The position numbers and the translations under genes were made by a program. A DNA stretch of 64,000 nt, taken from contig NC_064230.1 of assembly GCF_023101765.2 (NCBI RefSeq), positions 3,906,001 through 3,970,000 of the forward strand, given 5' to 3'. Shown here in pieces: positions 1-14,000 of the stretch (within the stretch, counting starts at the first letter, position 1; each line of letters begins with the position of its first letter). Under the pieces are notes generated by a model. It worked only from the letters and a program-made list of their open reading frames with translations, had not been told where the DNA came from and did no database searches. The DNA comes from Spodoptera frugiperda. Its lineage: Eukaryota > Arthropoda > Insecta > Lepidoptera > Noctuidae.

Positions 1-888
1 TATAAATTCACTTTAATTTCCTTTTGATGTCTACACTGACAGTGTTTCTAATTTAGTGTCTATTAAAACGGACTGGTTAATGTTCAAAGAGTCAAACAAT
101 TTTAAGACGTTCTCAAGAATAGTTATGTCGCTACTAATTCCTAATAAAAGACAGAGATAGCACGATATTTAAGTACGTACGTGTCGAACGAGCAAATAAC
201 TTCACTAGAGGACTGAATGACTAAAATTTTTAATATTCTCTCTTCGACGTTCAAAACTACCTTTGCTCTAATAGGCCAGTTTCCTACTAGTCAAATTCAA
301 TACTTTTTTTTTGAAACTTCAAGAACGATATTTTCTATGAATTTTGTATTAAATAGTCTATTATGATTTTTACGTCAAATAGCAGACTTATTTCTAGAAA
401 TTTAGCTAGAAAAAATCGAAAATTAAGTAGTTCATCAAATTTATGAATGAGAGTGTGATTATTTTTGAATATTTTATTGTATTGAAATGTTGTAATAATT
501 TATTTTTGACCCAGTCATCATCCCTATTGAAATAAATGATTTCGACTTTGACTTTGACATGTCTTTCACTAAGTCACTTTATCGTTTGTTATCAAAAAAT
601 CTAGAAACGTAACAAAAATAAATTAAATCGTTAACTCGAATACTTTGAAACTTGGCACGGGCAGGGAAAAGATAGATTTTTCAAACTCGTTTTTTTGTTA
701 TCTATTTCTAGAAATGTGGTGCTTAAAAAATTGATGTCTCATTTTTATTCTCTTGAGTCCAGTCTGTTCCTATGTCTCTGATGTTGAGATAGAAATCTTT
801 TTCAAGAATAGATCTGAAGTCAGGATACAAAAAATACATTTTATTTAGTGAACATTTTATGAGTCGTTTTTAGGTGATATTTTTTTGC
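1..888. other. AT-rich intron sequence of gelsolin copy 1
   Basis: No exon or ORF recognised. A TTTGACTTTGACT repeat L tail is at about 540-560. The missing first exons of gelsolin copy 1 were looked for here and not found. Confidence 0.5.
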
Positions 889-1155
889 AACGTCACAACT
901 TTTATCTCTGAAAGGGTAGACAGAGGTGCACGTTACGGCACGCAATGCCGCTATACAATCTTGAGTGTACATTGACTTTTCACCATTAGTGTTATAAGTC
1001 CCATGTAATAGGGGGTGAGCCTATTGCCATGTACCGGGCACAATTCCAGAGTCCGTGCTACCACTGAGAAATTTTCGAAAAGCCGAAAAACAATAACTAA
1101 GCTGTTCTTTGCACACAACCCGGGAGTCGAACCAGATACCCCTTATCCGACAGTC
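889..1155 (-). mobile_element. SINE C, tRNA-derived, near full-length
   Basis: Reverse-strand tRNA-like head with a B-box-like sequence at the right end (GGGAGTCGAACCAGATACCC, read reversed). The body and tail read CCATGTAATAGGGGGTGAGC, TTACGGCACGCAATGCCGCT and GGGTAGACAGAGGTGCAC. Confidence 0.7.
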
Positions 1156-1684
1156 TTGGTAGGTTTCGAACCCTTTTAAACCAACATGCTACTACGACTA
1201 TATAAATAGTAACAATTTTGTACAATGTTTATGTTAATAATTAACTTTATCGCTAACCTAATTACAGGTCCAGATTTGACATAATTATTTTTATCAATTT
1301 ATGAATTTAATTAAATTTACCTTAGTGATTGTAGTATTTATATTAAACTAGAACAATAAATTAGGTGGCCTACGTGGTATGACTCGTATATACGTAATAA
1401 TGCATATAGGTACAGCTAGAAAAATAAGTATTATTTATTGTAGGTGCAATATATACCTATAGTAATTTTTATGGTATTTTCGCTGGTTTATAGGCTTATG
1501 TAAGTGGCGCTCTGTAGTTGCTGTCTACCGTGGAACAAACACATAACATTATATATAGGGTTATCTGGTAAATTAGTGAACGTAATTTAAACACGTGATT
1601 GTTACTCATGAATACAAACAACTTTCCCAAAGAAACTTTATTATCACTTACTCATTAGTTTTATTTTTATTACATTTCGATGTC

Positions 1685-1965
1685 GTGGTAGCCTGAGGGT
1701 ATAAAACGCTAGCTCCTCATGTACGGGGTCAAAACCTACTAACGGCAAAGACCAATGTGATTTTTTCCGAGCTATATGTACTTTCTAAGCCATTGACAAA
1801 CGGTGTCGCAAAACATCGTGAGGAAACCTGGGCTTGTAATTTCTAATTATAAGTTTGAAATCGCCAACCCGCATTGAGCAAGCGTAGTGATTAATGCTCA
1901 AACCCTCTCCGTCAGAGGAGAGGCCTTTATCTTGCAGTCGCCACTTTATATGCAGATGATCTGAT
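1685..1965 (+). mobile_element. SINE E copy
   Basis: CTATATGTACTTTCTAAGCC, ATCGTGAGGAAACCTGGGCT, TCGCCAACCCGCATTGAGCA and GAGGAGAGGCCTTTATCTTG form a dispersed family ending near GATGATCTGATGTGATG. Confidence 0.65.
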
Positions 1966-2015
1966 GTGATGTAAAAAAGTATGGAATTTTAATAGTATAT
2001 TGTTTTTTGTTTCAG

Positions 2016-5000
2016 GATTTTGAGCCAGTAGCTGTTCCGAAATCTCATCATGGCAACTTTTACTCTGGAGACTCATACATCGTTCTTAGTGTAAGTAGAT
2101 TTTATCCAATTAAGATTGTATTAATAAGAGACGAAGATTGAAGTGGCTGGGCAACTGGCTGCCGTTCAACGTGTGGAGGCTTCGATTCCCACACGGAGCA
2201 ACTCTTTATGTGATCCACAAATTGTTAGCCCTGGAGGCTGCCGGCTTCGCTACCGTCGAGGCAATCTGGCCAGTACTCGACGACTGGCTCGGGAGGAAGC
2301 ACGGCTCCCTGTCGTTCAGGGTGACGCAGGTGCTATCGGGGCACGGGTGCTTCGGCAAGTACCTGTGCCGCATAGACAGGGAGCCGGACGCTCGATGCCA
2401 CTGCGTCCATTGCGGGGAGGATACGGCGCAACACAATTTTGTACGAGTGTATTGCTTGGGAGGAGCAGCGCCGTGTCCTCACCGGCTGGACCAGAGTAAT
2501 ACCACGGCCTCACAGAAAACCGACGTGAAACAACGCTTGCGTTGTGTTTCGTTGTGTGAGTGAGGTTACCGGAGGCCCAATGCCCCCCTACCCCCGATAA
2601 AAAAAAACTAAAAAAGAAAGGCCCAATTCCCCCTTCCCAATCTTCCCCATGTGATTCCCGAACAACAATCCTTAAATTCCTAACTCCCAAAAATCCGGTA
2701 ACGCACTTGTAAAGCCTCTGGTGTTTCAAGTGTCCATGGGCGGCGGCGATTGCTTACCATCAGGTAATACGTCTGCTCGATTACCGGATTATGTCTCATA
2801 AAAAAAGGCGATCTGTCGCTGCCGGCCGTCGTACGAAAGATTGTTGACAGCACGGAGTCGTAGGGCGGTAGTGTTCTTTGCGAGGACGTTCAGTACTTTA
2901 GTATGAGTTTACTTTACGTTTAAAGTAATCGAAACGAGAATACGTTCGGTGTTCTGATTGGCCGGCTCGAATAAATCAACCAATCAGAGCGTTGAATGAA
3001 CTCTCGTTTCGATTACTTTAAACGCAAAATAAATATGATTGAAGTATGATTCCCCCCTCCCACCCCCTAAAAACACTTCTAGGATTAAAGCCATAACATT
3101 CTGATGGAAATGAAAACCCACCATGTTCAAATTCCATTTTCTTCACAGACGACAGGATCAGAAGACCGATTGGCCTGGGACATCCACTTCTGGTTGGGAA
3201 GCAAGACTTCGCAGGATGAAGCCGGATCAGCTGCCATGCTGACCGTCAATATGGATGATGAGCAGTTCCACGGAGCTGCTGTCCAACACAGAGAGGTCCA
3301 GGGTTACGAATCTAGGCAGTTCCTGGACTATTTCCCGCCTGGTAAGTGCACATATTTTCCAGCAATAGGTACTGCTTTTAAGTACTCTTACTGCCTTTGT
3401 TCAGCAGTGGATATCTCTCGGCTGATGATGAGGATTAGGTACCGCTTTTTAAATACCTTTGGATTTTCTTTCTCGTTCTTTTAAATTTGAAACTAGACTA
3501 TGGAATGAGCATCTAGCAATAGACTGATGGACAATAAGTTAGATGACTAATTTTGATTTTAATTTTACTGTCCGTCTTGTAGATTATTTAAACCACTACT
3601 TCCTAAAAGGCTAGCAACGCACTCGTAACTTTTCTAGTGCTGTGGGTATCTATGTGCGGCGCTGATTGCTTACCATCAGGTGATCACTATGCCTGTTAGC
3701 CCACCTATTCTTCTGCGGACTGTCTAGCGGGTTACCGGGGCTCCGGCTCGAAAAGCAGGAGTAGGAACAGGGTGGATTTTAGTCAGTAAGAGTTTGACAC
3801 CTTCTCTCGTCTCGCCAAAGGCGGGAGAAGTCATTTAATGATTTATCCCCCTTAAAAAAGCCACTTATGCTTAAAAAAAACTTGGATGAAAAGAGTTCGA
3901 TACATCTTGTAATTCTCATTCATAACTAACCAATGAGGTTAGTTACTGAAACCCAAAAAAAATGGCGCCAATATAGATCTTACTTTATTGATTTTTTATG
4001 GGGAACATTTTATACCATCGTGTCATGTGTGAAACCGAACAGCTTGTGATGTGCAAAAATAGTTGGGTTTTAATGTATTTTTTTATGTTTTACGGTTTAA
4101 ATTCGCGTATCAAGTAATCACGTGGTTTGGGCTATTAAAAAACAAGGATGTGTATTAAAATTTTAACTACTATTGGAATATGACTTCACTTGCTTTACGC
4201 GTTCATTATTTTAATATATTTGATCTTAGCCTATATATTTTTTGTGGTTAAATGCGGTAAAAGTTTCTGATTATGTATTTATATAGTTTTAAAAGCATCT
4301 GCTACGGCTTTAAGGTAAGCGTCCACACGCCCGCATCGTACGCATCGCACGCAACGGATTTTAGTTTGTCTTGTATAGAAACTCATACAACTGCGTCCAC
4401 TGATCCGCATCGTACGGTTCGTACGGTACGCATATCGGCAATGCATACATGCGATGCGTACTGTTGACGTCATACAGAATGCGTACGATGCGGGCCTGTG
4501 GACGCTTACCTTTAATGGGAGGTAGTGTTGTGTTTGAAGATTATAATAGTAAATATAAATTATTGATTATGAGTAATTATTTTTTCGTACAAACAATCTA
4601 CGTATGAGTTTATTATAAAAGAGCTATCTCTTTCACTGTCTCTGTCGCTTCGTCAATGAAAACAATTGATCAATCGTGTGTATTTGTGAACCACGTTATG
4701 CAGAGTAGAGTCAATGTTTATTTAACTTTTTTATGTTCTCAAATTAAATTAACTGGTCCGGGGTACGAAATTTCTTCACTATTATTAGTGCTCAAACCTT
4801 CTCCGTGTGAGAAGAGGCCTTTGGTCAGCAGTGGCCACTTATACATAGGCTGATGATGAGTGATGTTTGCTGCCCAGACTCTCTTAGATAGGTACGTAGT
4901 GAGGGTTTAAGACACCCGCGCGAAGAGTAGCGTCGCTGACATATTTATACTTCTCTGTCATCATTACTCGACAATACATTGTATGCAATTTTATGAAGCA

Positions 5001-8000
5001 GATTTTAAAGTGATTTATACAGTCAGACAGACAATAATTCTTGTAGCAAACGTTTTGGCAACAAGCAGTGTAATAAAATTACATAATGATCAATGCTAAC
5101 TTTTGCCAGCGGCTTTGACTGCGTGGAAATTTAATTTCTTTCGAGTAAGTCCGGATCCTGTATGAATATCAGGATAAAAGCTATATCTCTTCATCACCAT
5201 CTCTAATTTTGTTTTATAATTATTACGTTATATTTAAAAGCGTCGTATTGAGCTGCTGGATGCAAGTCGCTTCCAACCGGCCTATCTGGTAGTCAATAAT
5301 TATGTTATCGGCTTACTCACGTAATTGTTTGACGAGGCGCTCAGCTAGTTTCAAGCCATGCTAGATGCTCATTAGATAACATAATAATTAATTTAGTATG
5401 TCTCACGAAAGTTACAATAAAATTATATCTGGAAGTCATTAAGAGATACCAATTTTCTGCAGTCGCAAGACGTCCGTCTTGTGGCTGATATGATGATGAT
5501 GATTTTTATATTATCCAACCACTACCAACATTATAATGCACTCTAATACTGCTTTGCGTCCTCTGTGTTGCGACCAGAGGTTCAGTCGAAAACCAGTGTC
5601 AGGCACTAGATGTCTGGCATTCATGCTGAACTGGACCTTTTTTGGTGCAACCGTCGGGCACAAAACTATAATGTTTTGTTTTTTTTATGGTATAAGTCGG
5701 TAAACGGGCAGACGGATCACCTGATGGTAAGCAATCGTCGCCGCCCATGGACACTCGAAACACCAGAGGCATCAAAGTCGGGGATGGGAAAGTTTGGTTT
5801 TTTTTTTGGTTTTTTAAAAAACGTTGCCCCACACTATGATTTTCTCCTGTGTCGTGGGTGCGTTTACAAACATACAAGTTCACATGCACAAAGTGAGTAA
5901 TTAGGCCTCTGGTCACCTCACTCAAACAACGCAAGCGTTGTTCCACGTCGTTTTTTGGTGAGGTCGTGGTATCACTCCGGTCGAGCCGGCCCATTCGTGC
6001 CGAAGCATGGCTCTCCCACACTTAAAATGTTTCACCCGATGTAACCTTTTTAGGCCCCCTGGTCTATTTGAAATAAATAATGGCTGACCAAATAACTTCA
6101 CTGACTGTACGAACACAGGACTCTAACGATTTTATTATATGTATGTTAAAAGATCGTGTACACGTGTGTTACAGTTTAAAAATAACCGATATTTTTTACG
6201 CGAAGTTTATATTTAACGTAGTTTTTATTAGTTTGTATAGCAGTTTTATTATAAACAGATATAGAAGGAGAGTACTATCGTGTTGTCATGCGTTTTTTTT
6301 TTGCCTTGAGGGTAGACAGGGTGTTTACTATCTGCACATAAGACATTACGCCTTTTTTTTGCTCGAGAGGGTAGGCAGAAGTGGACATATATTCACCGAT
6401 ATACACATATAATCCCCGATTCCCTAACAACCATTAAGGCTTACGTTGCCGGCCTTTTTGGGGTTAGGAATTTAATTCCTTGTAATACACTTGTAACGCC
6501 TTTGATGTTTCGGGTGTTCATTGTCGGCGGCGGCGATTACTTACCATCAGATGATGCGTCAGCTCTTTTCAACTCAATTTCCACCAGTTATTTTATGAGT
6601 ATCCATTCCAGTAATAGATGGTGATCGAGATTTCTGCCATTTTTTTAAGGTGGGAATATCATCCCATGACTTCTTCCGCCTTGGGCGAGAAGAGGGAGTG
6701 TCAGACTCTTACTGACCAAAAACCAACCCGTTCTTACTCCTGCTTTTCGAGTTTCAGCTACCAGCATGGAGTGTCTTACTCATTCTTCTCCATTCTAAGC
6801 TACACTTTAGAACGACCACCTAGCTTAACTGACAGACAGACTGACGGACAATTCAATTTGACATTTCAAAAGTGCCTAATTTAGGATTAATTGAAATATA
6901 TGCTTTGACTTTGACTTTGACCAGCGGGGCTCTTCGAAATGGAGCCCCGGTAGCTCCCGCTCGAAAAGCAGGAGTGTAATGTTTTTTCTTTCTCTGTCTC
7001 TTTCTAAAACACCTGTCATCTCTGTCTAGCAATCAGGTACCTGGACGGAGGCCACGCGTCTGGCTTCAACCACGTCACAATCAATGAGGGAGCTGAACAG
7101 AGACTGTTCCAGATTAAGGGCAAAAGAAATGTTCGAGTTAAGCAGGTATTTATTACAGTAGACATACATCAGGGGCCTTAGTCTGCTATTACAATTGTGT
7201 CAGAATGGTCGGTCACTGAGCAGTGCAAGAGGGACGGAGCTATGTAGGTTGTATAGCTCCGTCCCTTTCGATCATTAAGCAGTGCAAGAGGGACGGAGCT
7301 ATGTAGGTTGTATAGCTCCGTCCCTCTCGCACTGCTCAGTGATCGACCATTCTGACACAATTGTAATAGCAGACTAAGGCCCCAGCTATATACAATCAGT
7401 AGAAACTGACCGTTGAATGTGCGGAAAGAACATACAAAGCGGGACCTTGGTAATATACCGTATGAAGAAACCTCCTATGACTTGATTTAAACCACATATT
7501 TGTTATCATATTGGCTGATAATATAAGCAACCCAGAGATAAAAAATGTGCGAAATAGGCCCAGTAGTTAAGCCAAAAAGTGCTCTTTAACCTACTTTGAA
7601 CACTCTTTACAAATACGGTATTATAACAGCCGCGCCGCATGTTCGTAATTTTCTTAGGCAACCTACAACATTACAGCTCTTCTGTGGTCAATAAACATGA
7701 AGCTGATCCCACAGAATTTAATACTAGATTAATTTAATTTATCACTCCGGTTGAGCCGGCCCATTCGTGCCGAAGCATGGCTCTCCCACACTTAGCTATT
7801 TGTCTCAATTCTATCTCCACAAACTACAACAGTTTTAAACCACATTATGTTTCCAGGTGGATGTCAAATTCGAGTCTCTCAACAAAGGCGATTGCTTCAT
7901 CCTGGATGTGAACCACGAAATATACCTGTATGTTGGAGAGAACGCCAAGAGTGTGGAGAGACTGAAGGCCATCACAGTGGCCAACCAGATCAGGGATCAG

Positions 8001-11000
8001 GATCATAATGGCAGGGCCAGCATTGAGATTATTGGTAGGTCTTTTTTGTTCTTTTTTTTGGGGAGATAATAAATACTAAAATTTATTTATTTTCCACCAT
8101 ATTAATACAGACAAAGGCCATAAAACTCACACACACACACACAACTTCACGCCTTTTATCCCCGAAGGGGTAGGCAGAGGTGCACATTACGGCACGTAAT
8201 GCCGCTATACAATGTACACCCACTTTTCACCATTTTGTGTTAAAGTCCCATGTAATAGGCCACAATTCCAGACTCCATGATACTACTGAGAAATTTTCGA
8301 AAATCCGAAAAAAGCCCAGTAATACTTTGCCGGACCCGGGAATCGAACCCGAGATCCCTTGTTCGGCAGTCGCACTTGCGACCACTCGACCAACGAGGCA
8401 GTTTCGGACTTAAAACTAAGCTTATATAATAATTATTAATATAATAAATTTTGTAGCAAGTTACATGACCAGGTTTAAAACAATTGAAATGACAAGTGGT
8501 GGGATTCAGGAACCCAAACTAGGAAAACCTGTACTATAGGCTCCTGGCTTTGCCCTCACGGATATGGACTATCACTTTATTGCACCGACCATATTCTCAC
8601 TGTATCACCTAAAGGTTGGCTATCAAGAATGCCTATAGCATTCAGCCCACCCTTGTACATAAAGTTGCAAAAAGTTAAATAAATAAAAAAAAAACATCCA
8701 ATGCCTTCTCCTGTCTTGGGTAGGGTAAGAGGTCTTAGTCTCTTACTGCTACCCGCAGTACGCAGCAGCCATTAGACCACCACAGATGGGGCCCAGTAGG
8801 GCTGATGCCTGATGCGGAGCTGCGGACTACCTAGCTGGTTACCGGGATTCCGGCTCGAAGAGCAGGAGTAGGAACGGGGTGGTTTTTAGTCAGTAAGAGT
8901 CTAAGACTCTCTTTCACCTCGCCCAAGGCGGGAGAAATTCACCCGATTGATTTTCACCCGATTGATTTTCACCCGATTGATTTTTTAATTCCATTTATAA
9001 CAACTCATATATTTGTCTCTCATAGATGCGGATTCCAAGGACAGTGATTACGAGAAGTTCTTCGAGGCTCTGGGATCTGGAGACAAGGACTCCGTGGCTG
9101 AGGCGGACGAGGGTGGTGATGATGAGGTGGGTTTCAACACTGAATGGCTTTTACTTTCTGTAGGGGTAGGCTGTGATATATGTAAGTGAAACTTGACTAG
9201 TTAGGACAAGCACGCTTCACGTTTACAATGGCATAAAATTTGTTTAAAAATTAACGTGTTGGGAATTCGGGGATTGGGAAGATAGGTAACCTCACTCAGA
9301 TAGCGAAACACGAGTCTATCGGTATTATTAGGATTTTTTATTCAATTTCATAACACGGACTGTAAGACTATGCCTGGGCTATGGTATAAATCGGTAAACG
9401 AGCAGACAGATCACCTAATGGTAAGCAATCGCCGCCGCTCCGTAAGTAACGCTCCGTAAGCTCGTAAGTAACGCCTCTGATGTTTCGGGTGTCCATACCC
9501 GAAACATCAGAGGCGTTACAAATACGTACCAGCCTTTTGGGGTTAGGAATGTAAGGGATTTTGGGGAATCGAGGATTGGGAAGGTTTAGAAGGGGTAATA
9601 GGGCCTCCGGTAACCTCACTCACACAACGAAACACAATGCAAGCGTTGTTTCACGTCGGTTTTCTGTGAGGCTGTGGTATTATTCCAGTCGAGCCAGCCC
9701 ATTCGTACTGAAGCATTGCTCTCCGCACTTGAATAATACGTCTTTAGATGAATTTCGAAATCTAGAAATATAAATATGTCATTAATGTTACTTTTTGCAT
9801 GGAATTATTAATTTTACCAATTGACTTAATAATACCTAATGAAATAACTACGCCTAAACAAAATAAGTTGCATGATAATTTTATTATAACTTTCGTGAGA
9901 TATACTAAATTGATTATTATGTTATCGGCTTAATCACGTAACTGTTTGACGAGGTACTCGACTAGTTTCAAGCCGTGTTAGAGGCTCATATTCATGAGCA
10001 GCATTCCGCGACACACGACGCGGCGATTGTCGCGCTGCTACTCAGTAGCAGCGCTGCGCTATGTGTCTCTAGCATGGCTTGAAACTAGTCGAGTTCCTCG
10101 TCAAACAGTTACGTGAGTAAGCCGATAACATAATAATTAAGTTGCATGATACCCATTAATTCCACTGACACCCACTAATCCGACAAGTGCTTTTATTCAG
10201 GAGTTACTTTGTCAGCAGGAGTTCGAGCGCGGTGCTGACGTGGAGGTGACCCTCAGTGAAATCTCCGATAGCTCCGGCTCCATCAGGATCACCAAGCTGT
10301 CTCCCCCATTCACACAGGATCTCCTGAACACAAAGGTAATTTACATTATTTTATAATTGGATCTTAAAGCAGGAGTTTCGGCTTGAAGAGCAGGTGTAGG
10401 AATGGGGTAGTTTTTAATCAATAAGAGTGTGACACTCCCTCTCGCCTCGCCCAAGGCGGGAGAAGTCATTTGATGATTTTTCTACCTCAAAAAAAGAATA
10501 TTACATAAAGCTGATTAGTATGTTTGTTTGAACACGCTAATCTATAAAACTAATGGTTTGATTTGAAAAAATATTTTTGGGTTCTATAGTCCATTTATCG
10601 AGGAAGCTTATAGGTTACAAAACATCACTACGGACTGATGTTACGATCAGACACGACACCATAGCTTAAGTAGCTTATTTTTTTTTTGTATAAACCGGTA
10701 AGGCGTAAGGTAAGGTAAGGGAGAGAAACTATCAAACTCTTACTGACTAAGAACCACCCGTTCCTACTAATGCTTTTCGAGCCGAAGCCCTGTAACCTGC
10801 TAGGTAGTCCACAACTCCGGGCAGTCACATTACTTACCGGTTGTATTCTGTGTGAGGGTTTAATTCCCTCAGTTCGAGGAGGCCCATTCAAGTTGCTTAC
10901 CGCAGTCGCGAACAACTCTCGAAATGTTAAAAATAAAAATCCTTGAACCAAATTGATTTAACTATGGTTAGGCCGAGATTGATGTGAAGTGTTTGTAAAT

Positions 11001-14000
11001 AATTTATAAGAGAATTACGTGTCGTTAGCTGCGCATGACGTCACATTCGCACAACAAAACCTATATTTTCGTCATCAATCAGAATTTAGCAGCTTATGAC
11101 GAATGACACGTTATAACAGTGCTTTTCCACCAGAGAGATGAGAGTACGAGAGCTATGCTACGACGATGTAATAGCTAAGCTGTGAAACTATGTTCCCGTT
11201 TCCACTGATATTAAACTATGTAGCTGTGCGAGGAAGATGTGCCGCGGCAAAGTAACTGCTGTAGGTACTCTGCTCTGCACATAGCTACACCACTCGCGAC
11301 CATCTATAGCTCACATTCATAGCACACATCGATAGCACGCATCTTTCCATATAAAAAAACATAACTTAGTTGAACCCATTTCCACCAGTGCTAAGCTATG
11401 TGTACCAATGAATATGATTGGTGGAAGCCAAACGCATCCACACCAACATAGCATAGCACATCTCTAGTGGAAAAACACCCTCAATCCCCCATAAATAGCG
11501 TAATAATTGCTTTTCTGCAATTTACAATAGTATTTAACAATTTTATCCTTCCTTGTTGCAATTATCTTATCCTGTTTGATAATGATAACATATAAATACT
11601 ATAAATATATACTCTAGACTATACTAATATATAAAGCTGAAGAGCTTATTTGTTTGTTTGAACGCGCTAATCTCCAAAACTACTCGTCTGATTTGGATAA
11701 TTCTTTTTGTGTTGGATGGTCCATTTATCGAGGAAAGCTATAAGCTATAAAATATCACGCTACGATCAATAGGAGCCGAGCAGAGAGCGTGAAACCGCGC
11801 TGAAGCAGCTAGTATTATACATCACGTGTTGGCTCTCCACTTAATAGTATATAAGTACCACTTCAATTAAAATGGCCTAGTATGGAGTTATCATTACATT
11901 CTTACTTGCAATTAACTCGAGTGGTAAACAAGGGGTGTTGGGCTCATTACGTTAGTTGATCAAAGTATTATTAAACTTTTTTATGTAAAACATTTTTACA
12001 TAAACATTACTCCATACTTATGTATGTATGGACTTATTGACTGCACAGTTGGGTGACCGTCTGCTGTCCAACGTGTCACGGGTTCGATTCCCGTGCTGGA
12101 CAAAAAAGGTGATAAAAGCATTTTCTGAGTAAAAAGAGTCAAGAAATTTGCACCGGTCAATCAAAACGCCACACGTGCTTTCGTTTCGATCTCGTTAAAC
12201 GTAAAACAAACTCGTACTAAACTCTCTAGGCACCGTGATCGAAATAGATCGGGAGTTTTATGTTTTTTTTTTTTTGCGGGGGGATATCATTCAATGACTT
12301 CTCCCGCCTTGGGCGAGGTGAGTGGGAGTGTCAGACTCCTCACTCAGAAGGAACGGGGTGGTTTTTAGTCAGTAATGACTAAAAACTACCCCGTTCCTTC
12401 TCCTGCTTTTCGAGCCGGAGCCCCGGTAAACCCGCTAGGTAGTCCGCAGTTGCGGATTAGGGAGTTTTATGTATGTAGAAATGTTTTTTTATGAACTATA
12501 CTTTTTTTTACAGGAATGCTACATCCTGGATACTGGAAGCCGCAGCGGTATCTACGTGTGGGTCGGACGTCAATCTAATGAAAAGGTATCTTATTGTTAT
12601 TTTTATGTAACTACTATAAAATAGTTACTTTTTTTATGGAATAGCTCAACAATAGAACAACAGAACTGTACATATTTAAATTAAAACCTGTGTAATACCT
12701 TAACATGATAAATATTTTGAGTTTGAGTTTGAGTTCGACAGATTTCCTGATGGTGAGCAATCGGCGCCACCCGAAAAGACTCGATGAACCCGCTACACGA
12801 TGTGCGGCAGCTAATTGCCCAGCCACCGAGTCATCCGTGTGTTTCATTATAGCAAACAAGATTACTTAGTAATAGTCTCGCTTCTTACCATAGTGAAAAG
12901 GTGTAATATTAATCTCACTTCTATGAGCACTTTTTTGCATAATAGTGAATAATTTATGTTTATTTGTTTTTACAGGAAAAGTCCGAGGCTATGAATAAGG
13001 CTGAACAGTACCTTAAGACTCACGACTATCCATTCTGGGTAAGTTTTCACTAAATATTTTTAAGTCAAAGTCAAAAATTTAAGAAATCTATAATCATTTA
13101 CATAAGCTTGACTAAAAAAGGCACTTTTATGGTATAAGCCGGTAAACGAGCAGACGATAGATAGACACTTGAAACACTAGAGGCGTTACAAGTGCGTTGC
13201 CTTTTGGGCGTTAGGAATTTAATAATTGTTGCGAATCGGAGATTGGTGAAACTGGGAAGGCGTGATTGAGCCTCTGGCAACCTCACTCACAAAACGCAAG
13301 CGTTGTTTTACGTCGGTTTTTTATAAGGCCGTGGTATCACTCCAGTCAAGCCGACCCATTCGTGCCGACTTCTCTCGCCTTGAGTGAGGCGTGAGAGATA
13401 GTTACTGCTGCACTCAGATATATTGAATGGTTATTTAAACTGGTCCTTAGTACCGATTTTGTTCCGAAAACAATTGCTAAGGACTGGGTTAAGTAACCAT
13501 TAAACTCTAAGTACGGTAGTTAAACTCTTACTGACTAAAACCACCCCGTTCCTACTCTTTCTTCGAGTCGGGAGCCCCAGTAACCATCAAGGTCGTTCGT
13601 AGCCCCCGATGATAAGGCAACTTTGATATCTTGATATATTTTTGTAACCTTTCCAATTTTTTTTGGCACGCCCTTTCATTGTACAAATGGCTGATATAAT
13701 CTTGATGGACACTTAAAATAACTGGCTAGGGAATAGGGAATAGGGAGTGGTTGGATCTAGGTCACTGATACCAATTGACTGGTACACATTTATTGTAGTC
13801 TTCATTCTCTATGGGATTTTTTTTTTGAGGGGCTAAAATCATCCAATGGCTTCTCCCGCCTTGGGCGAGGCGAGAGGAGTGTCAGACTCTTACTGACTAA
13901 AAACTACCCCGTTCCTTCTCCTGCTTTTCGAGCCGGGGCCCCGGTAAACCCGCTAGGTAGTCCGCAGCTCCGGATCAGGCATCAGCCCTACTGGATCCCG

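Noticed and set aside
5599..6021. 140-aa minus ORF and the repeated WESHASARMGRLDRSDTT-type peptides
   Set aside because: This peptide appears wherever SINE A lies; it reflects the repeat, not a protein family.
10201..10218. Six extra codons (ELLCQQ) at the start of a gelsolin copy 1 exon
   Set aside because: Using the AG at 10218 gives the same 117-base exon as copy 2; the upstream AG at 10200 remains possible.
12039..12103. tRNA-like sequence with a good B box
   Set aside because: The A box and cloverleaf are not convincing and it matches the head of SINE B.
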